Assembly: GCF_000687915.1 (NCBI RefSeq)
Contig: NZ_JHZY01000004.1
Location: 2,118,001 to 2,182,000 of the forward strand
Direction of reading: 5' to 3'
Length of the DNA stretch: 64,000 nt
Source: Leeuwenhoekiella sp. MAR_2009_132
GTDB taxonomy: Bacteria > Bacteroidota > Bacteroidia > Flavobacteriales > Flavobacteriaceae
Shown here: positions 1-8,567 of the stretch, piece after piece
Position numbering within the stretch: the stretch's first letter is position 1
Layout of the letters: every line of letters begins with the position of its first letter
Made by a program: the position numbers and the translations under genes
The notes under the pieces: generated by a model
What the model saw: the letters and a program-made list of their open reading frames with translations, nothing else
What the model was told of the DNA's origin: nothing
The model's database searches: none

Positions 1-306
1 GTTTAAAAGACCTTTTCTATATGTCGGTTTTGCTACTAATGAAACTCTTAGTCTTCTAGGGTGTTCTGTTCATTTTCTTTGCTTCTCCAAAGAAAACGAA
101 CCAAAAGAAAAGAGCCTCTCGCTTAGGAATTTTTTGCCTCTCGGGCAAAAACCGCTTTTTCAGCTCCGCGTCGCTATGGCTCCTGTCTTTCGGAGCTGCC
201 TGCAGCTATTCTGAACCGAGAGATTGATAATTAAATACCTTAAGAAGCAAGGTTTCGTAGAATATTTTAAGCTGTTCTTCTTTGCATCATCCAAGAAGAA
301 CTTTAC
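1..306. repeat. non-coding hairpin block, possible dispersed intergenic repeat
   Basis: No open frame of note. The stretch from about 115 to 230 is richer in G and C than its surroundings and holds two perfect 8-bp inverted repeats: TTTTTGCC at 131-138 with GGCAAAAA at 144-151, and CAGCTCCG at 161-168 with CGGAGCTG at 191-198. Purine-rich text before it (about 75-115) resembles intergenic repeats I recall from other flavobacterial genomes, but I cannot verify copy number here. No second copy is seen in this window. Confidence 0.35.
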
Positions 307-1074
307 TTAATTAGAACGATACTTCTCAATAGCTGCCTGTATTTTTTCAATGCGATTTTCAGGATCGGGGTGTGAGCTTTGAAACTCAGGAATACGTTGC
401 CCGCCGCTGGCTTCTTTTAAAATTTTCATCACTTCAATTAAAGCTTCAGGGTTGTAGCCTGCTTCAATCATAAACTTAACGCCCAGTTCATCGCTCTCAA
501 GTTCGTCACCACGCCCATTTTTAAGCAGTAATGTTTGTCCTATTTGGGAGGCAAGCATCCCGGCATCTGCACCCACTTGAGCCCCGGTAGCAACGGTGTT
601 TGCGAGTTCGCTTTGTGCAATACGCTCTGCAGAATGACGGCCTACCACGTGACCTATCTCGTGGCCTAAAACACCTGCGAGTTGATCTTCGGTATCTAAC
701 CGCTCCATTAGGGCGTAGGTTATAAATACCTGACCGCCGGGTAAAGCAAACGCATTTACCGTGTTGGGATCGCGCAACAGATGAAATTCATACTGATACG
801 GCGTTTCCCGTGCAATAGTATTATCTACGAGCTTTTTTCCCACCATATCTACAAAATCCTGCAGTTGCTGGTCTGGGTGTAAACCGCCGTGCTGTTCTGC
901 CATTATAGGCGCATTTTGTAAACCTATGGCAATCTCCTCATCTGTAGAAAGATTAATCGCCTGTGTACGCCCTGTGTACGGGTTTTCTTCCTGGCTGCCA
1001 CAGTATCTAATTAAACCAAAGGCGACGATACCTACGCCTAAAAGTATTTTGAGAGATCTTCCTCCTAGTTTCAT
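307..1074 (-). CDS. M48 family zinc metalloprotease, membrane-anchored
   Basis: A 255-residue M48 peptidase of the short, LoiP/YcaL-like type that acts on the periplasmic side and is thought to remove misfolded envelope proteins. Residues 8-22 form one hydrophobic segment followed by Cys25; the box before this Cys (LIRYC) is a poor lipobox, so it may be a signal anchor instead. The catalytic motif HEIGH is at 138-142 and the third-ligand region E191-x3-D195 follows after a helical linker, so the active site is complete. It is a single gene with its stop next to the hairpin block on the left and a 32-nt gap to the M15 gene upstream. Family call is firm; substrate unknown. Confidence 0.9.
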   Translation of the reverse strand: MKLGGRSLKILLGVGIVAFGLIRYCGSQEENPYTGRTQAINLSTDEEIAIGLQNAPIMAEQHGGLHPDQQLQDFVDMVGKKLVDNTIARETPYQYEFHLLRDPNTVNAFALPGGQVFITYALMERLDTEDQLAGVLGHEIGHVVGRHSAERIAQSELANTVATGAQVGADAGMLASQIGQTLLLKNGRGDELESDELGVKFMIEAGYNPEALIEVMKILKEASGGQRIPEFQSSHPDPENRIEKIQAAIEKYRSN

Positions 1075-1106
1075 AATATGCTGGTTGTTGATGGGTTAGG
1101 TTAAAT

Positions 1107-1841
1107 TTAGCTCAAAAGTTTTGGGTTGATGTCTAAAATATTTTCGGTTCGGTATTTTTCTATAAATGCCGAATTAAAAGCTTCGCTGCCCAGTAATTTT
1201 TCCTGCTGAAGTACTTGAGCGATATCGAGTTCTTTATAAGCTTCGAGATATCCTTTTGAAAGCGGTGCGTAGCTAAAATGCCATGGCTCGTAGTTAAATC
1301 CTTTACGGCCATAATCATTAGTATAAACTTCATAAAAATCGAAAGATGCTGCGTGCTCATCTAGCCAGGCTTTCAGTTTACAAAAGGGACCGGTACCGTG
1401 AAATTTATCAGGGTCCAGAACATTGTTAGTTATTCCTGTACCCGCTTGAATAATATCAAGATCTGTTGCCCAGTGGTGGCGCGATGTTCCCGGGATGGTG
1501 CTGTACTCAATTATCTTTTCTATGGAAGCTTCTTTTGAAAGTCCGTTGCCGGTATAACTCTTGTACTTACGTTCCCAGATGCGGTTTTGATGTGCATAAT
1601 CGCGGTAACTTGAAACAACCTGTATCCCAATTCCGTCTTTTTTAGCCGCTGCAGTAAGCTTATCAAAAGCAGCTGAAGCTTCAGGACGCAGGCGGTATCC
1701 ATTTTTTTCAATAAGTTTCGGGTTTCCTTTACCTATGAGTTCGGGTTCAGGAAGTAATATACCTGCTTCTATAAACTGCGGAAATAAGCCTATTGCTGCT
1801 GCACTGAGTACTGTGGTTTGTATAAAATTGCGTCGTTTCAT
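1107..1841 (-). CDS. M15 family D-alanyl-D-alanine carboxypeptidase (VanY-like)
   Basis: This 244-residue protein trims peptidoglycan stem peptides. The N-terminus MKRRNF plus a hydrophobic stretch to about residue 27 is an export signal that looks Tat-like (KRRNF, only partly matching the twin-arginine consensus). The VanY zinc signature is present: S120-x-H122 through D129, and the second motif E185-P-W-H188. Residue A125 stands where Gly is usual. Its start codon overlaps the stop of the GNAT gene upstream by one base (TAATG), so the two are probably translationally coupled. The function fits cell-wall remodelling; vancomycin resistance should not be inferred from the family name. Confidence 0.88.
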   Translation of the reverse strand: MKRRNFIQTTVLSAAAIGLFPQFIEAGILLPEPELIGKGNPKLIEKNGYRLRPEASAAFDKLTAAAKKDGIGIQVVSSYRDYAHQNRIWERKYKSYTGNGLSKEASIEKIIEYSTIPGTSRHHWATDLDIIQAGTGITNNVLDPDKFHGTGPFCKLKAWLDEHAASFDFYEVYTNDYGRKGFNYEPWHFSYAPLSKGYLEAYKELDIAQVLQQEKLLGSEAFNSAFIEKYRTENILDINPKLLS

Positions 1842-2281
1842 TACAGCGTTTTATAAAGTAGGTAGTGCGTGCCTACAGGTTCAATTTCAAAAGAATCTCC
1901 ATCTACGATAAAATCATTCCGCAGGTAAAAATTTAAAGCTTTTATACGCGCATTACACCATAGCACATCTATACCTAATGTCCTTAATTTTTGCTCACCT
2001 GCCTTAATAAGTAGCGCTCCCAGATTTTTACCCTGACAGGTAGCTAATACCCCCATACCGCGCAGTTGATATTGGCTTCCTGTAAATTGAGGTTTAGCGG
2101 CATTCATAAAACTAGCAACACCTATTAAACTAGCTTGATCAAACAAGCCCAGATGAAAGGTGTCTTTGTGATCATCACCTTCCATAGCACAGGTCTCTAA
2201 AGGTCTGCCTGTTCTTAAAACCGGGTGACGTACCGCCCAGGTCTCGCGGGCAGTGATCTCCTTGACTAGATAATTTGACAC
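1841..2281 (-). CDS. GNAT family N-acetyltransferase
   Basis: A 146-residue acetyltransferase with the acetyl-CoA pyrophosphate-binding motif around residues 76-88 (RGMGVLATCQGKNLG), after a strand carrying conserved hydrophobics. The start is GTG at 2281; no in-frame ATG lies nearby that keeps the N-terminal strand. It sits between a small GNAT-like gene 14 nt upstream and the M15 carboxypeptidase with a 1-nt overlap downstream, so all three are likely one transcript. The acceptor substrate cannot be told from sequence. A cell-wall amino sugar or peptide is only a guess from the neighbour. Confidence 0.8.
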   Translation of the reverse strand: MSNYLVKEITARETWAVRHPVLRTGRPLETCAMEGDDHKDTFHLGLFDQASLIGVASFMNAAKPQFTGSQYQLRGMGVLATCQGKNLGALLIKAGEQKLRTLGIDVLWCNARIKALNFYLRNDFIVDGDSFEIEPVGTHYLLYKTL

Positions 2282-2295
2282 ATTCTGGTATTTAA

Positions 2296-2586
2296 TTAGT
2301 TTGCTCTAACATCTGCATACTCTGGATGCTCGTCAAATTTTACTTCAGCAAAGGGGCACAGGGGCTCAATTTTAATTTTTTTTGAGCGCGCGTATTCTAC
2401 AACTTCTGCCATTAATTTACTGGCGTAACCCTGTCCTTCAAATCCAAGTTTAGTTTCAGTGTGATCTACGATTATAGTATGTTCATCTTTAATGGTATAG
2501 GTAAGTTCTGAAATTTTACCTTGTTCTCCTTCTATTAAAAAAACACCTCTGGTGCTATTTTCCCTGTGTTGAATTGATGAATCCAT
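2296..2586 (-). CDS. small GNAT-like N-acetyltransferase (YjdJ/NATD1 type)
   Basis: A 96-residue protein of the minimal GNAT family typified by E. coli YjdJ and human NATD1. It shows the usual layout: a short beta-hairpin start (RGVFLIEGEQGKISELTY), a central strand ending in DHTET, and the cofactor loop FEGQGYASKLM at about 58-68, followed by the C-terminal PLCPFAEVKFDEHPEY segment typical of this group. It is first gene of the minus-strand trio ending with the M15 carboxypeptidase and is divergent from another GNAT gene 32 nt away. Biological substrate is unknown for the family. Confidence 0.82.
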   Translation of the reverse strand: MDSSIQHRENSTRGVFLIEGEQGKISELTYTIKDEHTIIVDHTETKLGFEGQGYASKLMAEVVEYARSKKIKIEPLCPFAEVKFDEHPEYADVRAN

Positions 2587-2594
2587 TATTTTTG
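2587..2594 (+). promoter_or_regulatory. -7 promoter element for the plus-strand GNAT gene
   Basis: TATTTTTG fits the Bacteroidota -7 consensus TANNTTTG and ends 24 nt before the ATG at 2619. It lies in a 32-nt divergent gap, so it overlaps the start of the minus-strand operon, and the two promoters must share space. Confidence 0.45.
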
Positions 2595-2618
2595 TGTTTT
2601 CGTCTAAATTAGAAAATA

Positions 2619-3050
2619 ATGAGCAAACTTAATATCCGTAGATTGTATAAGGAAGACATTAACACCTTTTTACCACTCATACAGGAGTTAATGGGTTACC
2701 GGGCAGATGATGCTACTTTAACGTCTCGTTTTACAGAAATGTTTGAGCACCGCTATGAGTGCCACGGGGTATATGTAGATGAAAATCTTGCCGGTGTTTT
2801 TGGGTTGTGGTTTGCTACTCGTCACTATTGTGGTAAAACCTGTGAGCAGGATCACGTGTATTTAAAGCCCGAATACCGCAGCATGGGACTGGGAAAACAA
2901 ATCTTCAAATGGATTTTTGATTATGCTAAAGAAAAAGGATGCACTACAGCAGAATTAAACAGTTATGTAGAAAATTACCCAAGCCATAAATTTTACCTCA
3001 ACGAGAATTATGTCATTAAGGGGTATCACTTTTTAAAACAGCTCGACTAG
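2619..3050 (+). CDS. GNAT family N-acetyltransferase
   Basis: A 143-residue single-domain acetyltransferase. The acetyl-CoA motif is KPEYRSMGLGKQIF near residues 85-98 and the C-terminal strand ends with the common FYLNENY pattern of aminoglycoside- or small-molecule-type GNATs. It stands alone on the plus strand, divergent from the three-gene operon to its left and convergent with dipeptidase E, whose stop lies 7 nt beyond. Three acetyltransferases within 1.2 kb is notable, but they belong to different GNAT subgroups, so this is not a recent duplication. The substrate is unknown. Confidence 0.8.
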   Translation: MSKLNIRRLYKEDINTFLPLIQELMGYRADDATLTSRFTEMFEHRYECHGVYVDENLAGVFGLWFATRHYCGKTCEQDHVYLKPEYRSMGLGKQIFKWIFDYAKEKGCTTAELNSYVENYPSHKFYLNENYVIKGYHFLKQLD

Positions 3051-3056
3051 CGTAAA

Positions 3057-3761
3057 CTAACCGAAGTTTAAAATAGAGCCGGTTTCTAGCTCGTAAGGTT
3101 TTTTACCTGCTTCAAATATGCGTGCACTTAATGAGCCTTTGAGCGTGTTAGTTTTCCCGTTTACAGCTATCCAGCTACCTTCACGTAAACCCACTACCGG
3201 GATGGTGTTAAAGTGATGAAACTCTGCAATTCGGGTTTCACGGGTTTCTCCCATATGCTCAATACCTTCAATAGGATCTAAATAATGTGGATTTATATTA
3301 AAAGGAACAGCACCTATAGTCTTAAAGCTTGGAGGATAAATAATAGGCATGTCATTTGTGGTTTGCATGGAAACCCCGGCAATATTAGTTCCTGCACTGG
3401 TGCCTAAATAGGGTAAGCCTTCAAATATCCGCTCGCGTAAAGTCGCCATAAGATCATTTTTATAAAGTTGGTCTACCAGTAAAAAAGTGTTACCACCACC
3501 GGTAAAAACGGCTTCTGCCTTTTGTAATGCTGCTCTAGGATCGTTAAACTCGTGTAGACCTACAACTTCAATATCTAAGTTGTCAAAAGCTTCACGCGCT
3601 TTATCGGTATAGCTGTCGTGCGTGATGCCTCCGGGTCTTGCATAAGGTATAAATATAAGGCGCTCAGCATCTTTAAAGTGATTATTTAACTCTGGTAATA
3701 AATAATCAAGATAGGAGCCACCAAAAACAGTAGAGGTACTTGCAAGTAGTAAATTTTTCAT
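3057..3761 (-). CDS. pepE: dipeptidase E (alpha-aspartyl dipeptidase, peptidase S51)
   Basis: A cytoplasmic serine peptidase that cleaves N-terminal Asp from dipeptides. I chose the internal ATG at 3761, which gives 234 residues beginning MKNLLLASTST, close to the 229 residues of the E. coli enzyme; a longer frame would add seven residues without homology. The nucleophile motif GTSAGTN places Ser at residue 122 and the conserved NPHY and HMGETRETRI segments follow. It converges with the GNAT gene to its left and is divergent from the regulatory-domain pair to its right. No partner gene is evident. Confidence 0.9.
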   Translation of the reverse strand: MKNLLLASTSTVFGGSYLDYLLPELNNHFKDAERLIFIPYARPGGITHDSYTDKAREAFDNLDIEVVGLHEFNDPRAALQKAEAVFTGGGNTFLLVDQLYKNDLMATLRERIFEGLPYLGTSAGTNIAGVSMQTTNDMPIIYPPSFKTIGAVPFNINPHYLDPIEGIEHMGETRETRIAEFHHFNTIPVVGLREGSWIAVNGKTNTLKGSLSARIFEAGKKPYELETGSILNFG

Positions 3762-3883
3762 TTGTGCAATTTTTAAAATCAAAGTTAAGTTTAATGGGCA
3801 TTTAACAAAATTTTACAGCCTATTTCATTTTAAAATTAACTTTCTTGTCGTTACTTATTGGAGCAAAAAAACACCTTCTCGCT

Positions 3884-4660
3884 ATGAAACTTTATACCCT
3901 ACTTTTTCTTTTAATAATGAGCTCTACTGCAGCTATTTCTCAAAAAATAGCCCGTGTTATGGTAGCCGGACAGGTAATCGTACCTATGGGTGATGATCCC
4001 AGTGGTATTGTAATTTATAATAAAACCTCACTGCGGGGGACCATAACTTCACTTGAAGGAACCTTTGATCTGGCCGTAGCACAAAACGATGAGGTAGTTA
4101 TACAATCTTTACAATTTGCACCTGTTACCGTTTTAGTTGATAAAGGCATTGTAAATAGCAAACAAATTAACATCACTTTGCGTGAGACAATTACTGTTTT
4201 AGATGAAATTGTAGTTACCCCTTATGACTTAACAGGAGATATTGTAGCAGATGTTAACCGCGTTCGGGTAATTGAGCCGGTACCCTTTACCGGAGATGAT
4301 ATACGTATTGAAGACAGCCAGTATGACCAGTATTCACCGGCAGAGAACGTAGCGCTAGACAATCAGCGATGGAGGTATGGTCTAAATTTTGTAAATATTT
4401 TTAAAGCTGTTTTTGACATTAATAAAAACGATGACGATATTCAAAAAAGTGCAGAAGATGAACTTGCACAGATGTACTCAAATCAGTTTTTTCAGGAAAA
4501 CCTGAATATTAAAAAAGAGGCTATAGGCGCCTATATGGATTATGTTGCAGAGAATGGCCTTAGTAAAGAAATGCTTGAAAATGGTAATGAACTTAACCTT
4601 ATTCAGTTTTTGATTGAAAAGCGAGATGATTTTGAAAAAGTTCAAAATGAGAAGAACTAA
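3884..4660 (+). CDS. exported protein with carboxypeptidase-regulatory-like domain
   Basis: Function unknown. The ATG at 3884 gives 258 residues starting with a clean signal peptide (MKLYTLLFLLIMSSTAAISQ); a longer frame from a TTG at 3845 would put 13 residues before the signal and is unlikely. Residues about 25-110 form a beta-sandwich of the CarboxypepD_reg-like type found at the N-terminus of SusC/TonB-dependent receptors (GTITSLEGTFDLAVAQ, VVIQSLQFAP). No plug or barrel follows; instead there is a helical, charged tail. The next gene has the same architecture, so the two look like ancient tandem paralogues. Confidence 0.7.
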   Translation: MKLYTLLFLLIMSSTAAISQKIARVMVAGQVIVPMGDDPSGIVIYNKTSLRGTITSLEGTFDLAVAQNDEVVIQSLQFAPVTVLVDKGIVNSKQINITLRETITVLDEIVVTPYDLTGDIVADVNRVRVIEPVPFTGDDIRIEDSQYDQYSPAENVALDNQRWRYGLNFVNIFKAVFDINKNDDDIQKSAEDELAQMYSNQFFQENLNIKKEAIGAYMDYVAENGLSKEMLENGNELNLIQFLIEKRDDFEKVQNEKN

Positions 4661-4722
4661 TTGCCTCTGTGCAACAATCTTATCTTTGACACGTATTTTG
4701 AAGACAAACTAAAGAGGTACAC

Positions 4723-5541
4723 GTGTCAAAAAAACTACTATTAAATTTTGCGCTTATTTTTACGAGTTGCCTGGCTTCATTTACGGTTAAAGCTCAGGAA
4801 GCGGTATTGCTTTCTGGTAAAATTACTAATGACTCTATAGATCACGAGTATTTACATGTGCTTAATCTCACACTGCAAAAAGGTACAATTACAAACGAGC
4901 AGGGTGGGTTTTCAATTCCTGCACGCGTTAATGATACACTGTATATTTCTGCAATTCAATTTAAGCCTAAAGAGCTTGTGGTCACTGCGCAGATTCTGGA
5001 GCGAAATTATCTGCAAGTTGAGCTCGAAACAAATATCACCGAATTAGAAGATGTAAATATTAGTGATATTGACTTAAGCGGTAGGTTAGGGGATGATATG
5101 AATATTCCTAAGGTAGAAAAACCCTTTAATCCAGCAGACGCCGGTTTGCCGGTTTATAAAGGGCCTATTCTTACACAGGAAGAACGCCGTTTATATACAG
5201 CTACGCATTCTGGTGGTGGGATTATTCCTGTAGGCGCTGTTATAAATGCAATTTCGGGGCGTACTAAAATGCTTAAAAAACAAGTAGCGTTATCGAGGAT
5301 GGAAATTAAGGTTCAGAAAGCACGAAATCTTGTCGCAGACAGTACCTATATCTATCAATTAAATATCCCTGCGCGCTATATAGATGATTTTGCCCATTAT
5401 GTCTTTATGGATCAAAATGAAAATCTTAGAATTGCTTCCGAAGAGAATCCGCTATCTTTAATAGAGCTTCTTATTGCTCAGGCACCACAGTATCTTCGAT
5501 TTAAAGAACTAGATGGTGCAGGAGTTAAAAAAGAAGATTAA
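4723..5541 (+). CDS. exported protein with carboxypeptidase-regulatory-like domain (paralogue)
   Basis: A 272-residue exported protein of the same layout as the gene 62 nt upstream: signal peptide to about residue 24 (ends VKAQ), a regulatory-like beta-sandwich (LQKGTITNEQGGFSIPARV, LYISAIQFKPKELVV) and a helical tail. The start is GTG, preceded by AAAGAGG 7 nt upstream, which is a stronger ribosome-binding sequence than most genes here have. The basic stretch at 200-225 (KQVALSRMEIKVQKAR) is shared by related Bacteroidota proteins. No catalytic motif is visible and the role is unknown; an envelope location is implied by the signal. Confidence 0.7.
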   Translation: MSKKLLLNFALIFTSCLASFTVKAQEAVLLSGKITNDSIDHEYLHVLNLTLQKGTITNEQGGFSIPARVNDTLYISAIQFKPKELVVTAQILERNYLQVELETNITELEDVNISDIDLSGRLGDDMNIPKVEKPFNPADAGLPVYKGPILTQEERRLYTATHSGGGIIPVGAVINAISGRTKMLKKQVALSRMEIKVQKARNLVADSTYIYQLNIPARYIDDFAHYVFMDQNENLRIASEENPLSLIELLIAQAPQYLRFKELDGAGVKKED

Positions 5542-5619
5542 TTTTTTTGGAACGTGATTTGCGTTAATTGATCTAAAAAGCAGCTCATCCTCTTTTAAAG
5601 TTTTAATTTTAAAAAATCT

Positions 5620-6120
5620 ATGAAAAAATTAATTGGTATTCTTCTCGTGGCCTTACCGCTAATGGCGGCAAGCGCTCATAAATATTATTTTAGTGTTACT
5701 CAGGCAGACTATGATACAAATTCTAAGTCTATAAAAATGGTTACCCGCGTTTTCTATGATGATTTAGAAAAGGTGTTTCAAGAACGATACGACCCGTCTA
5801 TTAAGGTTGATAAATCTTACGATCAAAAGAAATTAGACGGATATATTCAAAAATATTTTAAGCAAAAGCTTATAGTTAAGGTCAATGGGAAAGAGCAAGA
5901 GCTGCACTACCTGGGTCATAAAGATGAAGTAGATTATGTGGTTTGTTTTATCGAAATAAAGGAAGTGACAAATCCTAAATCTATAGAAATTGAAAATACG
6001 TTATTGATGGATCTGTTTCCTGATCAGAAAAATGTCGTGCATTTGCACGTAGGTTCAACTAAAAAAAGCTTTCTGTTAAACCGAGAAAATGATAAAGCAA
6101 TGTTAAAACTTTCTGAATAA
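5620..6120 (+). CDS. DUF6702 family exported protein
   Basis: A 166-residue protein with a signal peptide ending near residue 19 (MAASAHKYYF), then an all-beta region beginning FSVTQADYDTNSKSIKMV and containing a conserved LEKVFQERY helix. I recognise this as the DUF6702 family, which in Flavobacteriaceae commonly sits directly before a large M1 aminopeptidase, as here (65-nt gap). Function is not established; the constant pairing suggests that it assists or is processed by the peptidase, which is inference. No lipobox is present. Confidence 0.72.
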   Translation: MKKLIGILLVALPLMAASAHKYYFSVTQADYDTNSKSIKMVTRVFYDDLEKVFQERYDPSIKVDKSYDQKKLDGYIQKYFKQKLIVKVNGKEQELHYLGHKDEVDYVVCFIEIKEVTNPKSIEIENTLLMDLFPDQKNVVHLHVGSTKKSFLLNRENDKAMLKLSE

Positions 6121-6185
6121 TATATTAACATTTACCTAATCTTTACTTTTATACCATACACAAGCACAAATCGATTATATAATTT

Positions 6186-8486
6186 ATGAAACAAATCAAG
6201 TACACACTATTTAGTTTGATGTTTCTGGCAGTTTCTGCGGGCTTTGCACAGGATACACCGGCTAAAGAAGAAAGACAGGCAGGTCATACAAACACAAACA
6301 AGTTTAGACAACTTTATAATGAGTTTGCCACGCCTAACCAATACCGCACGGCTTCTGGAGCTCCGGGACCTGCATATTATCAAAATGAAGCCGATTATGA
6401 GATTAAAATCGAGCTTAATGATGAGAACCAAACCATAAGTGGCTACGAGACGATTACTTATAAGAATAATTCACCAGACCGTTTAGAATACCTTTGGGTT
6501 CAGTTAGATCAAAACATACGTAAAAAAGATTCTCCTGCTTTAGAAAAAGATGGAAGTGGTATGGCTCCTGTAAATCAACCAGCTTCTATTGTAAGTAGCT
6601 ATATGAAAGAACCATTTGATGGTGGTTTTAATATTCTTGAAGTAAGTCAAAATGGCAAGCCGTTAAAGCACACAGTTAATTTTACAATGATGCGTGTAGA
6701 GATGCCGCAGCCATTAAAGCCGGGTGAAGAGTTTGAATTCAGCGTAAAATGGAATTTCAATATTGTAGAACATACTGTAGACAGAGCACGTTCGGGTTAC
6801 GAGAGCTTCCCTGACGGAAACAAAAACTATGTGATCGCACAATTTTTTCCTAGAATGTGTGTGTACAATGATGTAGAAGGCTGGCAGAATTACCAGTTCT
6901 GGGGTAATGGTGAATTTGCACTTCCTTTTGGTGATTATGATGTAGAAATTACAGTACCTGCAGATCATTTATTAGATGGTACCGGTGAATTAACTAACCG
7001 TAAAGAGGTTTATTCTAAAGAAATGATGAACCGCTGGGAGCAGGCTCAAAAGAGTTATGATAAGCCAGTACTCATTAGAACCCAGGCAGAAGCTGTTGAG
7101 ATCGAAAAAGGACGCAGCACTCAAAAGAAAACTTGGAAATTACATGCTGACAATGTGCGTGACTTTGCGTTTACATCTTCTCGTAAATATATAATGGATG
7201 CGCAGGCAGTTAAGTTTCCTAAGGGAGATGTAATGGCTATTTCTATTTATCCTAAAGAAGGGAATCCACTTTGGGAAGAGTATTCTACTAAAGCGGTTGT
7301 ACAAACCCTTAAGTCGTATTCAAGAATGACTTTTGACTATCCTTATCCAAAAGCAATTTCTGTACACGGTCAAAATCAGGGGATGGAGTATCCTATGATT
7401 TGCTGGAACTACGGTCGTCCTAATGAAGATGGTTCGTACAGCGACCGTACAAAATTTGGTATGATAAGCGTAATTATACACGAGGTAGGTCATAACTTTT
7501 TCCCAATGATCGTAAATAGCGATGAGCGTCAGTGGGGATGGATGGATGAAGGGATTAATACCTTTGTACAATATGTTGCTGAGCAGGATTTTGGTGAAAA
7601 TTTTCCAGAAGCTATAGCTCCTAATTCAAAATATCCTTCACGTAGAGGAGAGCCTTCTAAAATCACCGGTTATATGGGTGGTGATCAAAACTTCATTTCT
7701 CCTATAATGTCTAATCCTGAGAATGTATATCAATTAGGGAATAACGCCTACGGAAAGCCTGCAACTGCTCTTAATATTTTGAGAGAGACAGTAATGGGTC
7801 GTGATTTATTTGATTATTCATTCAAAACCTACGCACACCGTTGGATGTTTAAACACCCAACCCCTGAAGATTTCTTCCGTACGATGGAAGATGCTTCTGC
7901 AGTTGATTTAGACTGGTACTGGAGAGGTTGGTTCTATTCTACTGAAAATGTAGATATGGGTGTAGAAAGTGTAAAATCATATTATTTAACAAATAAACCT
8001 ACAGCAGCAGGTAAAGAATTACTTAGTCGTTATGGCGCAGACCCTGCAAATGTTGATGCTGTTTATGTAGTTGAAGAAGGCGGAGAAGATTATGACGCCG
8101 CAATGAAAGGTAAAGGAATGCTAGAAAATGCTCCTAACCTTAATGAATTTATGATGGACAACTTTACGCCGGCAGAACGGGCTAAGCTTAAAACTCCTAA
8201 ACATTTTTACGCAGTAAAATTCAATAAGCCGGGAGGTATACCTATGCCTATTATTGTTGAGTACAGCTACGCAGATGGTTCTAAAGAAAAAGTAACCTAC
8301 CCTGTGCAAGTGTGGCGTAAAAATGATGCTGAGGTAACTAAGGTTTTAGCTACAGATAAAGAACTTATAGGGGTTCAATTAGACCCTAATTTAGAAACTG
8401 CAGATGTAGATTTAAGTAATAACAGCTGGCCAAAACAAGAGCCTAAAAGCGAATTTGACAGCTTTAAAGAGGGTTCTGAAGATTAA
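6186..8486 (+). CDS. M1 family zinc aminopeptidase, exported
   Basis: A 766-residue exported M1 metallopeptidase. The signal peptide is residues 1-21 (ends AGFAQ). After the N-terminal beta-domain comes the exopeptidase motif GMEYP near residue 399, then HEVGH at 432-436 with E455 exactly 18 residues after the second His, completing HEXXH-x18-E. A C-terminal region after about 600 lacks known enzyme motifs and ends in an acidic tail. It probably clips N-terminal residues from peptides in the periplasm or at the cell surface. It follows DUF6702 closely and is closed by a strong terminator at 8513. Confidence 0.92.
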   Translation: MKQIKYTLFSLMFLAVSAGFAQDTPAKEERQAGHTNTNKFRQLYNEFATPNQYRTASGAPGPAYYQNEADYEIKIELNDENQTISGYETITYKNNSPDRLEYLWVQLDQNIRKKDSPALEKDGSGMAPVNQPASIVSSYMKEPFDGGFNILEVSQNGKPLKHTVNFTMMRVEMPQPLKPGEEFEFSVKWNFNIVEHTVDRARSGYESFPDGNKNYVIAQFFPRMCVYNDVEGWQNYQFWGNGEFALPFGDYDVEITVPADHLLDGTGELTNRKEVYSKEMMNRWEQAQKSYDKPVLIRTQAEAVEIEKGRSTQKKTWKLHADNVRDFAFTSSRKYIMDAQAVKFPKGDVMAISIYPKEGNPLWEEYSTKAVVQTLKSYSRMTFDYPYPKAISVHGQNQGMEYPMICWNYGRPNEDGSYSDRTKFGMISVIIHEVGHNFFPMIVNSDERQWGWMDEGINTFVQYVAEQDFGENFPEAIAPNSKYPSRRGEPSKITGYMGGDQNFISPIMSNPENVYQLGNNAYGKPATALNILRETVMGRDLFDYSFKTYAHRWMFKHPTPEDFFRTMEDASAVDLDWYWRGWFYSTENVDMGVESVKSYYLTNKPTAAGKELLSRYGADPANVDAVYVVEEGGEDYDAAMKGKGMLENAPNLNEFMMDNFTPAERAKLKTPKHFYAVKFNKPGGIPMPIIVEYSYADGSKEKVTYPVQVWRKNDAEVTKVLATDKELIGVQLDPNLETADVDLSNNSWPKQEPKSEFDSFKEGSED

Positions 8487-8512
8487 TTAATTTTAAGAAT
8501 TTATTACAACTA

Positions 8513-8540
8513 AAAAGCCGGTGATCTTTCACCGGCTTTT
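8513..8540 (+). terminator. intrinsic terminator after the M1 peptidase gene
   Basis: A perfect 12-bp stem, AAAAGCCGGTGA with TCACCGGCTTTT, around a TCTT loop, 26 nt after the stop codon. The downstream arm supplies the U-tract. It separates the peptidase transcript from tatA. Confidence 0.85.
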
Positions 8541-8552
8541 CAATTTTCCCCA

Positions 8553-8560
8553 TATATTTG
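8553..8560 (+). promoter_or_regulatory. -7 promoter element abutting tatA
   Basis: TATATTTG matches the TANNTTTG consensus exactly and ends 7 nt before the tatA ATG. Transcription would start at or a few bases before the start codon, so the message would be nearly leaderless. It lies immediately after the M1 terminator, consistent with independent tatA transcription. Confidence 0.55.
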
Positions 8561-8567
8561 TAGGACT

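Noticed and set aside
3845..3883. Upstream TTG start for the first regulatory-domain protein
   Set aside because: It would put 13 polar residues ahead of a clean signal peptide; the ATG at 3884 is better.
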